A stretch of 64,000 nucleotides of DNA from Kriegella aquimaris. Lineage in GTDB: Bacteria > Bacteroidota > Bacteroidia > Flavobacteriales > Flavobacteriaceae. The stretch covers positions 124,001 through 188,000 of the forward strand of contig NZ_FNGV01000008.1 in the NCBI RefSeq assembly GCF_900103215.1, given 5' to 3'. Positions 43,918 to 52,978 of the stretch are shown piece after piece. Made by a program: the position numbers and the translations under genes. A model generated the notes under the pieces. That model saw only the letters and a list, made by a program, of their open reading frames with translations, searched no databases and was not told the DNA's origin. Every line of letters starts with the position of its first letter. Positions within the stretch are counted from its first letter, which is position 1.

Positions 43918-45591
43918 TCATTCTATAATATTTTTGGAGCTGTCTTTGGTTTCTATAGCTTTAGGAGTTTCGGCAAGTATTAATTCCTTTAAATCTTGTA
44001 TCGCATTGGCATCCTCTATTTTTTTATCATGCCGCCATCTCAAAATTCTCGGAAAGCGCGTGGCCACTCCGCTTTTGTGGCGTTTAGACAATGCAATGCC
44101 TTCAAAGGCAATTTCGAAAACATGATGGGGCTTTACACTACGTACCGGACCGAAACGTTCGAGGGTGTTCTTTTTTATCCAGGCATCGACCTTTCGGAAT
44201 TCGGCATCGGTCAACCCGGAATAGGCCTTGGCGAAAGTGACCAACTCTTTTTTACCTTCCTCATTTTCTTGCCATAAGGCGAAGGTGTAGTCGGTGAAAA
44301 GATTGCTACGGCGACCATGACCGCGCATGGCATAAGTGAGTACGGCGTCGATGGTGAGAGGGTCAACTTTCCATTTCCACCAATCCCCTTTCTTTCGGCC
44401 AACTAAATACGGAGAATCTTTTCGCTTGAGCATTAAGCCTTCACTGCGTGCCTCGCGGGAACGTTCCCGCTCTCGGGTCAAATCATTCCAGGTCGTGAAA
44501 TGCATGGTTTCAGAAAGATGCAGGGGAATCTGATTTTCAAGATTGCTTTTAGCAGTATGAATTTCACGATATAGTGCGGTCAGTAACTTTCTGCGTTCGG
44601 AAAAGGGTTTGTTCCGAATATCTACGCCTTCCCATTCCAGTAAATCGTATGCTTTTAAAATGACCGGGACTTTCTCTAAAAGAGATTTAGAAACCGTTTT
44701 TCTTCCAATGCGTTTTTGAAGATCATTGAAGGTGCCGATTTGATTTTTGGGATAGGGCAGTATTTCTCCATCGATGACCGTTCCATTGGGAATAATACCC
44801 ACAAATTTTTCAAACTCAGGATATTTGTCCGTGACCAATTCCTCTCCACGGCTCCATACAAATAATTCGTTGTTTCTAAGAATGACCTGGGAACGAATTC
44901 CGTCCCATTTATGTTCGGCTGACCATTGTGAAACATCACCTAAATCTTCCACATCGTTTTCTATGGCATAAGCCAAATAGAACGGATAAGGTTTTGATAG
45001 GTAATCACTTTTATTTTCTTCCAGAATCAATTTCTGAAACGAAATCGTGTTGGGATCCCAATTGCCCATTAACTTATATGCGAGCACATCTTCATCTAAA
45101 CCTGTCGCCTTTGCCAAGGCCCGGGTCATTAGCTTTTGGCTGACCCCAATTCGAAATGAGCCCGTAATCAATTTGGTGAAGACGAAACGGCCATAATAAT
45201 CAAGTGCGTTCCAGTTTTCAAAAAGATAGGCTTTCTTTTCAGTGTCCGTTTTGCTTTTTAAGGCGATCATCTCTTTCAAAAATTGAGTAAGGCTTTTTTT
45301 AGAGGATGACGCTGTTGACGGAACGACCAAGGCAATGGTTTCGGCCAAGTCGCCAACGATATGATAACTTTCTTCAAACAGCCACAACGGAATATTCGCC
45401 AATTCGGAGGCCCACGCCCGCAATAGCGTCGTATTTACGGGGCGTGGTGGACGCCGATGGGAGAGAATGGCGATGGTCCATACCTTATCGGCATCATTTG
45501 CCACTTTTAAGTAATCGGCCAGTGCCGTCACCTTCACCGTAGTTTTGTTGGTGCTGTCGAGGGTTTTTATGAGTGCTGCGAATGTTTTCAT
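43918..45591 (-). CDS. Ligase-associated DNA damage response ATP-dependent DNA ligase
   Basis: About 557 residues from the ATG at 45591. Nucleotidyltransferase motif I is EHKWDGIR, with the adenylated Lys about residue 218; the WSRGEELVTDKYPEF, DGEILPY, LMLKRKDSPY and GDWWKWKVDP blocks are motifs III to V. ATP-dependent ligases seal nicks through a lysine-AMP step. Being ATP-type rather than NAD-type marks it as the repair ligase rather than the replicative LigA. It lies 55 bases after the exonuclease gene and 95 bases before the helicase. Confidence 0.95.
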   Translation of the reverse strand: MKTFAALIKTLDSTNKTTVKVTALADYLKVANDADKVWTIAILSHRRPPRPVNTTLLRAWASELANIPLWLFEESYHIVGDLAETIALVVPSTASSSKKSLTQFLKEMIALKSKTDTEKKAYLFENWNALDYYGRFVFTKLITGSFRIGVSQKLMTRALAKATGLDEDVLAYKLMGNWDPNTISFQKLILEENKSDYLSKPYPFYLAYAIENDVEDLGDVSQWSAEHKWDGIRSQVILRNNELFVWSRGEELVTDKYPEFEKFVGIIPNGTVIDGEILPYPKNQIGTFNDLQKRIGRKTVSKSLLEKVPVILKAYDLLEWEGVDIRNKPFSERRKLLTALYREIHTAKSNLENQIPLHLSETMHFTTWNDLTRERERSREARSEGLMLKRKDSPYLVGRKKGDWWKWKVDPLTIDAVLTYAMRGHGRRSNLFTDYTFALWQENEEGKKELVTFAKAYSGLTDAEFRKVDAWIKKNTLERFGPVRSVKPHHVFEIAFEGIALSKRHKSGVATRFPRILRWRHDKKIEDANAIQDLKELILAETPKAIETKDSSKNIIE

Positions 45592-45646
45592 TTCATATGT
45601 ATTGCTGACAAAACAGAACATAGGTGAGTTCTGAGGCGCAATTTTT

Positions 45647-46675
45647 TCAGTTTGTTGACGTGATTTCTTCTTTAGTCGAATTTAATTCTGCCAGTTCCCC
45701 TTCGTACTGGGTTTCCTCGGTACGAGCATCATAGCCTTGTTCGCGTAGGTAACGTGAAAATATATCGCTGTAGCCATGGGTACAAATAATTTTTTCGGCA
45801 CTGGTGGCCGTAATGCTTTCGATCAACCCCTGCCAATCACAATGGTCACTCAGTACAAAACCTTTGTCAATGGCACGCCTTCGTCTGGCGCCCCGAAAGG
45901 TCATCCAGCCGCTGGCCGAGGCCGTTTCGTAAGGCACCATTTTTCGAATCCAAGAGCTACCGTGGGCACTGGGCGGCGCCAATACGATGTTTCCGAGGAG
46001 TGCTTCTTTTTTTGTTTCTGGGGTGATACGTGATGTTTCGGGAAAATCGACCAAAGGGCGTAATACTTCCGTCATATTTTCGATAGCCCCATGAGTGTAT
46101 ATTTTTCCGATATCGGTATCTAAATATTTCAATAACCGTTGTGCCTTTCCCAAGCTGTATCCGAAGAGAACGGATGTTTTTCCTTCTGACCGATTCTGTG
46201 CCCACCATTCATTGATGGCCGAAAAGACTTCATCTTGAGGTACCCATTTAAAAGCAGGCAATCCGAAAGTACATTCGGTAATAAAAGTGTGGCATTTTAG
46301 AGGTTCGAATGGGGTAGAGATGCCGTCGTTCTCTGTTTTATAATCGCCGGTAAATACCCAAACCTCCCCTTTGTATTCGACTCGAACTTGGGAAGATCCT
46401 ATGATATGACCGGCCGGGTGCAATGAAAACTGAACGCCATTAATGGTAAAGGTTTCGCCCCATTCCCTTCCGCTTACTTCGATTTCGCCAAGGCGATGTG
46501 TTATGATAGGAACATTTCGGTGATGGGTGATATACCGATTATTGCCCCAGCGACTATGATCGGCATGGCCATGGGTAATTATAGCGTTGTCTACAGGTTT
46601 CCAAGGATCAAGATAAACTTTGGCCGCACTGCAATAAATACCTTTATTCGTGAATGCAAGAAGTGGTTTTTCCAT
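45647..46675 (-). CDS. Ligase-associated DNA damage response exonuclease (SNM1-like)
   Basis: 342 residues. Metallo-beta-lactamase/beta-CASP nuclease: ITHGHADHSRWG (HxHxDH), HPAGHIIGSSQ, FTGDYKTE, a TECTFG block, and LSDHCDW and CTHGYSDIF near the end. This is the SNM1/Artemis-type exonuclease of the cassette. It is the first gene of the operon; 101 bases separate it from the divergent TerB-like gene, so the intergenic region is shared by both promoters. Confidence 0.95.
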   Translation of the reverse strand: MEKPLLAFTNKGIYCSAAKVYLDPWKPVDNAIITHGHADHSRWGNNRYITHHRNVPIITHRLGEIEVSGREWGETFTINGVQFSLHPAGHIIGSSQVRVEYKGEVWVFTGDYKTENDGISTPFEPLKCHTFITECTFGLPAFKWVPQDEVFSAINEWWAQNRSEGKTSVLFGYSLGKAQRLLKYLDTDIGKIYTHGAIENMTEVLRPLVDFPETSRITPETKKEALLGNIVLAPPSAHGSSWIRKMVPYETASASGWMTFRGARRRRAIDKGFVLSDHCDWQGLIESITATSAEKIICTHGYSDIFSRYLREQGYDARTEETQYEGELAELNSTKEEITSTN

Positions 46676-46747
46676 AGCTTTGTGAAAATACGAATTTGAT
46701 TAGAAAACAAAGTTTTGGAGATTATAAAATATGACCTCTAAAAAAAT

Positions 46748-46755
46748 TATATTTG
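46748..46755 (+). promoter_or_regulatory. Candidate -7 element before the TerB-like gene
   Basis: TATATTTG matches TAnnTTTG and lies 22 bases before the ATG at 46777. A TTTTG at 46713 is too distant (about 30 bases) to be a normal -33 element, so the promoter is only half-supported. Confidence 0.4.
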
Positions 46756-46776
46756 CCCCCAATAAAATTGTGATAT

Positions 46777-47199
46777 ATGTCTTTCGTTGATTTATACGGT
46801 AATAGTGAACATAGAAGAAATTTGGCGCATTTTGCCGCAATAGCCACTTTGGCCTCGACCGATGGGTCGATAAACGAGCAAGAGCAGGCTGTCTTGGATC
46901 AATTTGCCCGCAAGTTGGATATTACCGAAGAAGAGTATGAAGAAGTAATGGATCCCGCAAAAAAGTTTCCTATAGACCCACCGGTAAATTCGGAGAAAAG
47001 GCTTGAGCGGCTGTACGATCTGTTCAAAATAATTTTTGCAGACAACCATATTGACGACGATGAAATGGCATTGCTGCGTAAATATGCAACCGGACTTGGA
47101 TTCTCTGGTGAAACTGCAGACAAGATTATCAAAAGATCTGTACAGGTCTTTAGCGGTCGTATCGATTTTGATGATTATATATACCTTCTAAAACAATAG
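46777..47199 (+). CDS. TerB-like (tellurite resistance) domain protein
   Basis: 140 residues, a single helical TerB-like domain with the paired acidic helix pattern: NLAHFAAIATLASTDGSINEQEQAVLDQFARKL and LYDLFKIIFADNHIDDDEMALLRKYATGLG. The acidic residues in each repeat (DGSINEQE and DNHIDDDE) would bind metal ions. TerB-type proteins are associated with stress response and membrane-linked complexes. It is divergent from the ligase-associated repair cassette. A functional link is only suggested by position. Confidence 0.85.
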   Translation: MSFVDLYGNSEHRRNLAHFAAIATLASTDGSINEQEQAVLDQFARKLDITEEEYEEVMDPAKKFPIDPPVNSEKRLERLYDLFKIIFADNHIDDDEMALLRKYATGLGFSGETADKIIKRSVQVFSGRIDFDDYIYLLKQ

Positions 47200-47219
47200 T
47201 GCCTCTTTTTAGGTGACTA

Positions 47220-48227
47220 TCAATGGTATTTTTCTAGAAATTCTTGAAGTTTTGCAACCATATTTCGACTTCCGCAAAAAAACGGAATTCGCTGATGTAG
47301 TTCGGTAGGCTGTATATCTAATACCCTAGTGCGGCCACCTATAGCCAATCCGTTGGCTTGTTCGGCCAAAAACGCAATTGGGTTGCATTCGTATAAAAGT
47401 CTGAGTTTCCCTTGTTCGGTAACACTGCTCTTGGGATACATATATATGCCACCCTTAATCATATTTCTGTGAAAATCAGAAACCAGCGAACCAATATATC
47501 GCGAGGTATAAGGTCGATCACCTTCTTCTTGCTGACAATATTTGATGTAGTCTTTTACCCCTTGATGAAAATGTATGTAATTGCCCTCGTTCACTGAGTA
47601 TATTTTTCCATCTACGGGAAATTCCATATTCGGGTGTGAAAGGTAGAATGTGCCAATGGCGGGGTTCAGGGTGAATCCATTTACTCCGTGGCCCGTAGTA
47701 TAAACGAGCATCGTAGAGGTGCCGTATACAATATATCCAGCAGCGACTTGGTCTCTGCCCGGCTGTAAAAAGTCTTCCAAAGTAACTGGTGTACCGATGG
47801 GAGTGACCCTGCGGTAGATAGAAAAAATGGTGCCTACCGACACGTTTACATCGATGTTCGATGAGCCATCTAGAGGATCAATGAGTACCACATATTTATT
47901 TTGGTGGTTTTTGTCATTGCTATTGATGCTGATAAAATCATCCTCTTCTTCTGAGGCAATGCCACAAACAATCTCCCTGTTGCTAAGCGTTTGAATGAAC
48001 TTTTCATTCGCGAGCACATCGAGTTTTTGTTGATCCTCTCCTTGAATGTTTGTGTCGCCAGCGGCTCCTAATACATCGACCAGTCCCGCTTTGTTCACTT
48101 CATGGTTCACTACTTTAGCGGCTAACCGCAGTGCATTGATCAATTTTGAGAGTTCGCCTGAAGAATATTGGAACTCTGATTGATTCTCGATGATAAACTC
48201 GCCTAGGGTCTTGTGTTTTTGCTGCAT
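47220..48227 (-). CDS. fbp: Fructose-1,6-bisphosphatase, class 1
   Basis: 335 residues, the usual size. The metal/active-site signature is [26 protein letters not shown], with [14 protein letters not shown] and [10 protein letters not shown] supplying further metal ligands, and [23 protein letters not shown] near the substrate site. It hydrolyses fructose-1,6-bisphosphate to fructose-6-phosphate in gluconeogenesis. It converges with the TerB-like gene with 20 bases between stops. Upstream is the divergent GNAT gene. Confidence 0.97.
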   Translation of the reverse strand: MQQKHKTLGEFIIENQSEFQYSSGELSKLINALRLAAKVVNHEVNKAGLVDVLGAAGDTNIQGEDQQKLDVLANEKFIQTLSNREIVCGIASEEEDDFISINSNDKNHQNKYVVLIDPLDGSSNIDVNVSVGTIFSIYRRVTPIGTPVTLEDFLQPGRDQVAAGYIVYGTSTMLVYTTGHGVNGFTLNPAIGTFYLSHPNMEFPVDGKIYSVNEGNYIHFHQGVKDYIKYCQQEEGDRPYTSRYIGSLVSDFHRNMIKGGIYMYPKSSVTEQGKLRLLYECNPIAFLAEQANGLAIGGRTRVLDIQPTELHQRIPFFCGSRNMVAKLQEFLEKYH

Positions 48228-48313
48228 AAAGGGTGGACTGTTTAGATGACCACAAATATCGGGTATTTTGTGAAACTAAGGTAGTTGTGGATATATTTCC
48301 TTTTTTAAATTTA

Positions 48314-48321
48314 TAACTTTG
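48314..48321 (+). promoter_or_regulatory. Candidate -7 element of the GNAT-lysC unit
   Basis: TAACTTTG matches TAnnTTTG and lies 19 bases before the ATG at 48341. The nearest TTG upstream (48285) is a few bases too far for an ideal -33 box. Confidence 0.45.
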
Positions 48322-48340
48322 TGTTTTATTTGTAACAAAT

Positions 48341-48820
48341 ATGAAGTTTGCAATTCGCGAAGCCGTAGCTAATGATATGCCAGAAGTACTGGAACTTATT
48401 AAAGAATTGGCTGTTTTTGAAAAAGAAGATAATGCCGTAGAGGTCTCGGCAGAAGATTTAATACGAGATGGTTTTGGACCAACGAAGTTATTCCATTGTT
48501 TTGTTGCCGAGTCGGAAGATGAGCTTGTAGGTATGGCCTTGGTCTACCCAAGGTATTCTACATGGAAAGGTGCGGTTATTCATTTAGAGGATTTAATCGT
48601 TACCGAGGCCATGCGAGGTTCAGGACTTGGGACTGCTTTATTGACCGAAGTGGTACGTTACGGTCACGCGCTTGGAGTGAAACGTATATGTTGGGAGGTT
48701 TTAGATTGGAATGAACCGGCAATTTCTTTTTATGAAAGTAAAGGTGCCAAAGTGATGCGCGATTGGGATGTTGTACAATTGGATGAATTAGGGATACAAA
48801 ATTTTATAAACAGTATATGA
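48341..48820 (+). CDS. GNAT-family N-acetyltransferase
   Basis: 159 residues. It has the GNAT fold: IREAVANDMPEVLELIKELA at the N-terminus, the beta strand LIHLEDLIV-like block HLEDLIVTEAMRGSGLGTAL that makes the acetyl-CoA pyrophosphate loop (RGSGLGTA, matching RxxGxG/A), and WNEPAISFYESKGAKV near the C-terminus. The acceptor is unknown; the small size and the SSAT-like LEDLIV wording point to amine or polyamine substrates. Its stop overlaps the ATG of the aspartate kinase by 4 bases (ATGA), so the two are translationally coupled. Confidence 0.92.
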   Translation: MKFAIREAVANDMPEVLELIKELAVFEKEDNAVEVSAEDLIRDGFGPTKLFHCFVAESEDELVGMALVYPRYSTWKGAVIHLEDLIVTEAMRGSGLGTALLTEVVRYGHALGVKRICWEVLDWNEPAISFYESKGAKVMRDWDVVQLDELGIQNFINSI

Positions 48821-50067
48821 AGGTTTTTAAATTTGGAGGGGCATCGGTAAAAGATGCCGATGGCGTAAAAAATTTGGTCAGTGTCTTAGAACTGACAGGG
48901 CATGAGAATACCATATTAGTAGTCTCTGCCATGGGCAAAACGACCAATGCCATGGAGGCCGTAGTCAAAGCCTATTTTGATGATAAGGTGAATCTGGCCT
49001 CGGTCGTTCAAGAGGTAATCGATTATCACGGCGGCATTCTATCAGATCTTTTTGATAATGACCAACATCCGATTTTTAAACGGATCAAACTATTGTTTGA
49101 TGAGGTTCAAGGTTTTTTGACCTGGAATAAATCACCGAATTACAATTTTGTGTACGATCAAGTGGTCGGTTACGGAGAATTGGTCTCTACTACGATTATT
49201 AGTGCTTATCTGAACGAGATCGGTATTGTGAATAATTGGGTAGATGTACGAAATCTGATAAAAACCAATGATAGTTATAGGGATACTGCCGTTAATTGGG
49301 AAAAGACACAAAAAAATGTTGTTGATCAAGTGGATCGGAAGATTTTGAATATAACCCAAGGATTTTTGGGTAGTGACGACAACAATTTTACCACAACATT
49401 GGGTAGGGAAGGTTCCGATTATACCGCAGCTATATTAGCGTATTGCCTTAATGCCGATTCAGTGACCATTTGGAAAGATGTTCCCGGTGTCTTGAACGCA
49501 GACCCTAGGTATTTTAAAGAAACCCAATTACTAAATAAAATATCATATCGAGAGGCGATTGAGTTAGCGTTTTATGGGGCGTCGGTTATTCATCCCAAGA
49601 CCTTGCAGCCACTGCAGCGCAAAGAAATTCCATTACATGTAAAATCTTTTATAAGTCCTAAAGATCCTGGTACCACCGTTGGAAAAGGAGTCGGTATAGA
49701 ACCAGAAGTGCCTTGTTTTATATTGAAGAAAAATCAGGTTCTGATGAAACTTTCGTCTTTGGATTTTTCCTTCATTGTTGAAAGCAGTATTAGTGAGCTG
49801 TTCCTGCTTTTTCATGAACATAAAATGAAGGTAGATCTTATACAGAATTCGGCCATTAGCTTTTCGGTTTGCGTCGATAATCGGTTCGGTAGGCTTGACG
49901 AGCTTTTGAATATTTTAAAAAGTCGATTTAAGGTAGTGTGCCACGAAGGAGTGTCTTTATACACCATACGCCATTTTAATGCCGAAGCCATAGCTTCCTT
50001 ACAGAACGGACACGAAGTATTACTGGAACAAAGAGGAAAAGAAACTTTGCAGCTAGTGGTGAAATAA
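48817..50067 (+). CDS. lysC: Aspartate kinase, monofunctional
   Basis: 416 residues. It opens with KFGGASV (the kinase signature), contains the TTLGREGSDYTAAILAY block and SVTIWKDVPGVLNADPRYF, which bind nucleotide and aspartate, and ends with ACT-like regulatory repeats (about residues 290-416). It makes aspartyl-phosphate for lysine, threonine, methionine and diaminopimelate. There is no homoserine dehydrogenase domain, so it is monofunctional. It is coupled to the GNAT gene upstream and is followed 86 bases later by olsF. Confidence 0.94.
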   Translation: MKVFKFGGASVKDADGVKNLVSVLELTGHENTILVVSAMGKTTNAMEAVVKAYFDDKVNLASVVQEVIDYHGGILSDLFDNDQHPIFKRIKLLFDEVQGFLTWNKSPNYNFVYDQVVGYGELVSTTIISAYLNEIGIVNNWVDVRNLIKTNDSYRDTAVNWEKTQKNVVDQVDRKILNITQGFLGSDDNNFTTTLGREGSDYTAAILAYCLNADSVTIWKDVPGVLNADPRYFKETQLLNKISYREAIELAFYGASVIHPKTLQPLQRKEIPLHVKSFISPKDPGTTVGKGVGIEPEVPCFILKKNQVLMKLSSLDFSFIVESSISELFLLFHEHKMKVDLIQNSAISFSVCVDNRFGRLDELLNILKSRFKVVCHEGVSLYTIRHFNAEAIASLQNGHEVLLEQRGKETLQLVVK

Positions 50068-50153
50068 TATATCCAAGGCTCTTATCTTTTGTTAAAATAG
50101 GAGGGCAGTCTTGTGTTTTTTCTATCTTTAGCTTTTCCTAAAAAGCTATATTT

Positions 50154-51968
50154 ATGGGGTTAGTGACCGCAAAAGAAGTGGCCAAAGCGATTAATGTTGA
50201 TAGGTTCGGGTTTCTCGGTAACCTTATTGCTTGGTCTCTCATGAAGGTTACGAGATTATCGAGTATCAACTCGTTTTATGACTCCATAAAACACCTCAAT
50301 GGTACAGAATATGCCGATGCCATTCTGAAACATTACGAAATCGATTTTGAGATTCCCGAAGAAGATTTTAAGAGATTGCCAAAGGAAGGTGCGTATATTA
50401 CCATTTCGAATCATCCACTGGGCGGCATAGACGGTATTCTGCTTTTGAGGTTGATGGCCGAACAAAGACCCGATTATAAAATAATGGCTAATTTCCTATT
50501 GCAGCGAATGGTGCCTATCGATCCCTATATTATTCCTGTCAATCCGTTCGAGAACCATAAAAATGTTAAAAGTAGTATCTCTGGATTCAAAAGTGCATTA
50601 CAGCATCTTAAGGATGGCCATCCTTTAGGTATTTTTCCTGCAGGGGAAGTATCGACTTTCAAAGACGGGAAACTAATTGTCGATAGGCCCTGGGAAGAGG
50701 CCGCATTGAAATTGATACGCAAGGCCAAAGTGCCGGTAGTTCCTATATATTTCCACGCCAAGAATAGCAAACTCTTCTATCGTTTGGCTAAGATGAACGA
50801 TGTATTCCGCACGGCCAAAATACCCTCGGAAGTATACAGTCAGCGAAACAGACCGATCAAGGTTCGCATAGGTCAGCCTATATCGGTGAACATGCAAGAT
50901 GAGCAAGAGACTTTAGAAGAGTATACCGCCCTGCTACGCAGAAAGACGTATATTCTTTCCAATGCATACGAGAAAGAGCGACTTATCGACCAGATTCCCT
51001 CCTCTTTAAAAATTCCTAAAGCTCCGCGAAAAATTGCAACGGCAGTTCGCACCGAGGTCATTCAGGGTGAAATCGAAAAACTGACCGAGAAAGATAGAAG
51101 ACTGTTGCAAAGTAAGAATTATGAGGTTTTTCTTGCCCCGGCAAATGAAATGCCATTTACACTAAAGGAAATCGGAAGGCAACGCGAAGTTACCTTTCGG
51201 GCCATTGGGGAAGGAACCAATAATTCGATTGATCTTGACGAATTCGACAATTACTATCATCACATGTTTTTATGGGATAATCAAGAGAAAGTGATTGTGG
51301 GCGCCTATCGCATGGGTTTTGGTTCGGAAATTTTTGCAAAATATGGTATTGATGGATTCTATCTACAAGACCTCTTTCGATTCGAGCCTGAACTTTTCGG
51401 AATGATGCAGCAATCGATAGAGATGGGTAGGGCCTATATCGTAAAAGAGTATCAGCAAAAGCCCATGCCATTGTTTTTACTTTGGAAAGGCATAGTACAT
51501 ACCACCTTACGCCACCCCGAACACAAGTATTTAATAGGTGGGGTAAGTATAAGCAATCAATTTTCGAACTTTTCAAAATCGTTGATGATCGAGTTTATGA
51601 AGAGTAACTATTGGGACCCCTATGTTGCCCAATATGTAAGACCGAAAAAAGAATTTAAAGTAAAATTAAAGGATGCCGACAAAGAGTTCGTTTTCGATGA
51701 AACCCAAGCCGACCTCAATAAATTCGATAGACTAATCGATGAAGTAGAGCCGGGCAACCTTCGCCTGCCAGTCTTGATAAAAAAGTATATCAAGCAAAAT
51801 GCAAAAGTTGTGGCGTTTAATGTTGATCCGTTGTTCAATAATTCCGTAGACGGACTGATGTATATTAAGATTGCCGATTTGCCCGAAAGTACCGTAAAAC
51901 CGGTTATGGAAGAATTTCAGGCCGAATTGGAACGAAAGTTTACCGAAGCCTTCCAAAACGGAAATTAG
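50154..51968 (+). CDS. olsF: Bifunctional OlsF-type acyltransferase (aminolipid biosynthesis)
   Basis: 604 residues. The N-terminal half is a PlsC-type O-acyltransferase: NHPLGGIDG (H87, D93) and FPAGEVSTF (E165), though the H-to-D spacing is five residues rather than the common four. The C-terminal half is a GNAT-fold N-acyltransferase (REVTFRAIGEGTNNSIDLDEFDNYYHHMFLWD, GAYRMGFG, LGGVSISNQF). This two-domain fusion matches OlsF, which acylates ornithine (or glycine) in two steps to give phosphate-free aminolipids of the flavobacterial membrane. Headgroup choice between ornithine and glycine cannot be read from the sequence. It follows lysC by 86 bases. Confidence 0.88.
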   Translation: MGLVTAKEVAKAINVDRFGFLGNLIAWSLMKVTRLSSINSFYDSIKHLNGTEYADAILKHYEIDFEIPEEDFKRLPKEGAYITISNHPLGGIDGILLLRLMAEQRPDYKIMANFLLQRMVPIDPYIIPVNPFENHKNVKSSISGFKSALQHLKDGHPLGIFPAGEVSTFKDGKLIVDRPWEEAALKLIRKAKVPVVPIYFHAKNSKLFYRLAKMNDVFRTAKIPSEVYSQRNRPIKVRIGQPISVNMQDEQETLEEYTALLRRKTYILSNAYEKERLIDQIPSSLKIPKAPRKIATAVRTEVIQGEIEKLTEKDRRLLQSKNYEVFLAPANEMPFTLKEIGRQREVTFRAIGEGTNNSIDLDEFDNYYHHMFLWDNQEKVIVGAYRMGFGSEIFAKYGIDGFYLQDLFRFEPELFGMMQQSIEMGRAYIVKEYQQKPMPLFLLWKGIVHTTLRHPEHKYLIGGVSISNQFSNFSKSLMIEFMKSNYWDPYVAQYVRPKKEFKVKLKDADKEFVFDETQADLNKFDRLIDEVEPGNLRLPVLIKKYIKQNAKVVAFNVDPLFNNSVDGLMYIKIADLPESTVKPVMEEFQAELERKFTEAFQNGN

Positions 51969-52123
51969 GTTGGTGTAACGATATTAACTCGTTCTAGTGC
52001 TGGTTGGATAGAACTTTCACCTTATCCTATTTTTTTGAAATGCACTTTGCGACTAAAATATGGCCAAAGGGTTTTCAGCTCCGGAATTTGTTTCCTAAGC
52101 CAATCAAATCCGTACTTCGTCTT

Positions 52124-52540
52124 TTAGAACCAAGGTTTTCGGCCCACTTGATAGGTGTTGTAAAACTCCTCGTCAGATTTGGTGAGGTAAATAATGCCTT
52201 CGATCAAACCGATGACACCTGGGATCCAAACAAAAAGTAGTCCAATGGCAAAACACGATAGTACATAAGCCGCAATAGAAATACCTAATAAGATAAAACC
52301 TTCCTTCTGATACCCCAATATAAATTTATGTACTCCCAAAGACCCTAATAGAATGGCCAAGATACCGGCCAGCACTTTCTTGTTTTCCCCTCCGGTCCCA
52401 CTAAAGGCCTCTTTAGCACTTTCGGTGAACTCATTGGCCGTTTTTTTTGCTTCATCAGCGAAGTCACTTGCTTTTTCTTTGGCACTGTCAAAGGCGTCTT
52501 CGGCCTTATCTTCAAAATCTTTATTATCTTCTGACATCAC
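52124..52540 (-). CDS. TM2-domain membrane protein
   Basis: 138 residues. The first about 52 residues are soluble, highly charged and helical (DKAEDAFDSAKEKASDFADEAKK, an apolipoprotein-like repeat). The C-terminal TM2 domain has two transmembrane helices with the classic motif LGSLGVHKFILGYQKEG then GVIGLIEGIIYLT. Homologues are small membrane proteins of uncertain role. Starts at one of two adjacent ATGs (52540 or 52537). It has its own promoter within the end of the VOC gene upstream. Confidence 0.88.
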   Translation of the reverse strand: MMSEDNKDFEDKAEDAFDSAKEKASDFADEAKKTANEFTESAKEAFSGTGGENKKVLAGILAILLGSLGVHKFILGYQKEGFILLGISIAAYVLSCFAIGLLFVWIPGVIGLIEGIIYLTKSDEEFYNTYQVGRKPWF

Positions 52541-52559
52541 GGTTTGGTATTGGTTAATA

Positions 52560-52593
52560 CAAATCTAAATGTAGCGAATATTTTGGAATCAAA
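52560..52593 (-). promoter_or_regulatory. Promoter of the TM2 gene
   Basis: On the minus strand TTTG at 52593-52590, a 22-base spacer, then TAGATTTG at 52567-52560, matching TTTG/TAnnTTTG with a slightly long spacer. Predicted start of transcription is about 15 bases before the ATG. It overlaps the last codons of the upstream VOC gene. Confidence 0.5.
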
Positions 52594-52975
52594 GAAATGC
52601 GCTATCAATGGGTTCCCAGAGTTCCAGTTTGTTTCCCTCGGGATCCATTATCCAAGCGAATTTACCATAATCGTATTCTTCAATTTCTCCGACTATGGTC
52701 ACGCCTTCCTTTTTCAGAACGTCAAGTAATTCAATCAGATTCTCTACTCTAAAGTTCATCATAAATGGTTTTTGACTAGGCTGAAAATAGGTAGTTTTTC
52801 CATCCATCGGACTCCATTGTGTCGAACAATCCTTGCCGTCTTTGTCTTTCCACCAAAAAGTACAACCGTATTGATCCGTTGCAAGTCCCAAGTGGTTTTT
52901 GTACCATTCCTTTGTTTTCTCTGGGTTATCGCTCTTGAAAAAGAATCCGCCCAGACCAGTTACCCTGTTCTTCAT
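52589..52975 (-). CDS. VOC-family (glyoxalase/bleomycin-resistance fold) protein
   Basis: 128 residues. One vicinal oxygen chelate module pair: GLGGFFFKSDNPEKTKEWYKNHLGL, ATDQYGCTFWW, MMNFRVENLIELLDVLKKEGV and FAWIMDPEGNKLELWEP, the last giving the C-terminal metal-ligand Glu. Family reactions include isomerisation, dioxygenation and resistance binding; the substrate here is not evident. It starts 3 bases after the stop of the DUF1801 gene, so the two are probably one transcript. Confidence 0.9.
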   Translation of the reverse strand: MKNRVTGLGGFFFKSDNPEKTKEWYKNHLGLATDQYGCTFWWKDKDGKDCSTQWSPMDGKTTYFQPSQKPFMMNFRVENLIELLDVLKKEGVTIVGEIEEYDYGKFAWIMDPEGNKLELWEPIDSAFL

Positions 52976-52978
52976 AGT

